Source: SIG710 sp045595425 (GTDB taxonomy: Bacteria; Bacillota; Clostridia; Oscillospirales; CAG-272). From it: DNA of 14,261 nt. The stretch is from contig JAZOAL010000160.1 in NCBI GenBank assembly GCA_045595425.1, positions 1-14,261 of the forward strand. The letters run 5' to 3'. Positions within the stretch are counted from its first letter, which is position 1; every line of letters starts with the position of its first letter. A program made the translations under genes and the position numbers. The notes under the pieces were generated by a model. The model was not told the origin of the DNA. It saw only the letters and a program-made list of their open reading frames with translations, and made no database searches. Shown here one piece after another: positions 13,877 through 14,261 of this stretch.

Positions 13877-13947
13877 TAACTTACCGTCGGAATATAATTC
13901 AGAGTGGTGACGTTATCATTCTGAATATTCTCTTGGCTGTAAGTTAC
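13877..13947. repeat. Internal long hairpin of the left repeat arm
   Basis: GTAACTTAC (13877-13885) pairs with GTAAGTTAC (13939-13947). Inside it GAATAT-A-ATTCAGA (13890-13903) pairs with TCTGAATATTC (13920-13930) with one or a few bulged bases. Confidence 0.65.
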
Positions 13948-14110
13948 ATTTTTGAGGATGTTAGTTTACAGTTCAGAAGAGAACAGCATAATCTCTTTGA
14001 TATCACTCTAAATTTTCAAATCAGAGTAATTACAGATAGAGTGATACCGTCACCACTCTGAATAATGTCTCGGCAGTAAGTCACTTCCTTTGCGCTCCCG
14101 CCGCGCGGCT

Positions 14111-14136
14111 CCTTCTTTGGCGTTTCCCAAAGAAGG
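14111..14136. repeat. Variable hairpin of the right repeat arm
   Basis: CCTTCTTTGG (14111-14120) pairs with CCAAAGAAGG (14127-14136), with a 6-nt loop. Confidence 0.8.
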
Positions 14137-14148
14137 CAAAAGAAACAC

Positions 14149-14175
14149 AAGAGGGAAACCATTGGTTTCCCTCTT
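14149..14175. repeat. Conserved hairpin in both repeat arms
   Basis: AAGAGGGAAACC (14149-14160) pairs with GGTTTCCCTCTT (14164-14175). The left arm has the same hairpin with one internal mismatch at 13775-13801. Confidence 0.8.
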
Positions 14176-14261
14176 GGAACTCCCTTCCTTTGAGAGACCC
14201 GCGCACCTGATCGCTCTGCAAGTATGCAGAGCTCAAGGGTGCTTGTGATCACACCGCCATC

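Larger units (their letters stand above)
13690..14260. repeat. Large inverted repeat of an intergenic element
   Basis: The left arm from 13690 matches the reverse complement of the right arm from 14260. The outer 115 bp (13690-13804 against 14260-14146) differ at about seven positions. Variable hairpins follow (13817-13848 and 14111-14136), then conserved CCGCGCGGCGGGAGCGC, then a matched part to about 13920 and 14040 that includes the 16-bp pair ATTCAGAGTGGTGACG (13897-13912) and its complement (14048-14063). The centre is about 115 bp. No transposase is encoded; the open frames in it look fortuitous. It may be a MITE-like element or two head-to-head copies of a dispersed repeat. The right arm may continue past the window. 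Confidence 0.85.

Noticed and set aside
13638..14252. Several open frames of 78 to 115 codons in the repeat zone
   Set aside because: They follow the inverted-repeat sequence, appear in near-identical form on both strands, and cross hairpins. They look like the fortuitous frames seen in dispersed repeats.
13690..14260. Insertion sequence or CRISPR array
   Set aside because: There is no transposase frame, and no set of equal direct repeats with unique spacers. The repeats are inverted.

Overview
The window looks like chromosomal DNA from a strictly anaerobic, gut-type member of the Clostridia (Oscillospiraceae/Ruminococcaceae style). The grounds are a type III glutamine synthetase, a T-box riboswitch, a Re-type citrate synthase (a family of strict anaerobes), strong Shine-Dalgarno sequences, and consensus TTGACA/TATAAT promoters with 17-bp spacers. 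No database search was possible, so all family calls rest on motifs read by eye.

Layout. 1-177 is non-coding, with one small hairpin. 178-711 (+) encodes a small two-helix membrane protein. 845-3042 (+) is glnN (type III glutamine synthetase) with its own promoter and a leader hairpin. A bidirectional terminator (3050-3096) separates it from trpB (3096-4313, -), which is controlled by a tryptophan T-box leader (about 4434-4719). A 13-codon ORF containing a Trp codon lies between the T-box terminator and trpB. 4741-5061 is non-coding but holds a terminator-like hairpin, a decayed copy of the 3' end of an isocitrate dehydrogenase gene (4928-4990), and a palindrome. 5062-7993 holds a small Xre repressor gene facing away from three unrecognised genes, with repeated operator-like sites over a consensus promoter. 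8084-13404 (-) is a four-gene unit transcribed right to left: Re-citrate synthase, FCD-type GntR regulator, aconitase and isocitrate dehydrogenase. 13480-14261 is non-coding and repeat-rich, with a roughly 570-bp inverted repeat that reaches the window edge.

How the genes fit together. The four-gene unit encodes the complete oxidative branch from oxaloacetate plus acetyl-CoA through citrate and isocitrate to 2-oxoglutarate, the precursor of glutamate. glnN then makes glutamine. The GntR gene inside the unit probably acts on the TTGTATACAA palindromes at the start of the same transcript. trpB is a separately controlled tryptophan-synthesis or indole-salvage gene.

Most interesting point. The Xre locus and its three unknown genes are bracketed by the intact 3' end of the isocitrate dehydrogenase gene on one side and a displaced, 76% identical copy of that 3' end, in the same orientation and followed by its own hairpin, on the other. 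This is the layout expected if a small island integrated into the 3' end of the gene, as element e14 and phage 21 do in E. coli icd. No integrase is present, so the island would be a remnant or would be mobilised in trans. If this is right, the ancestral order was citrate synthase-gntR-acn-icd directly followed by trpB-glnN.
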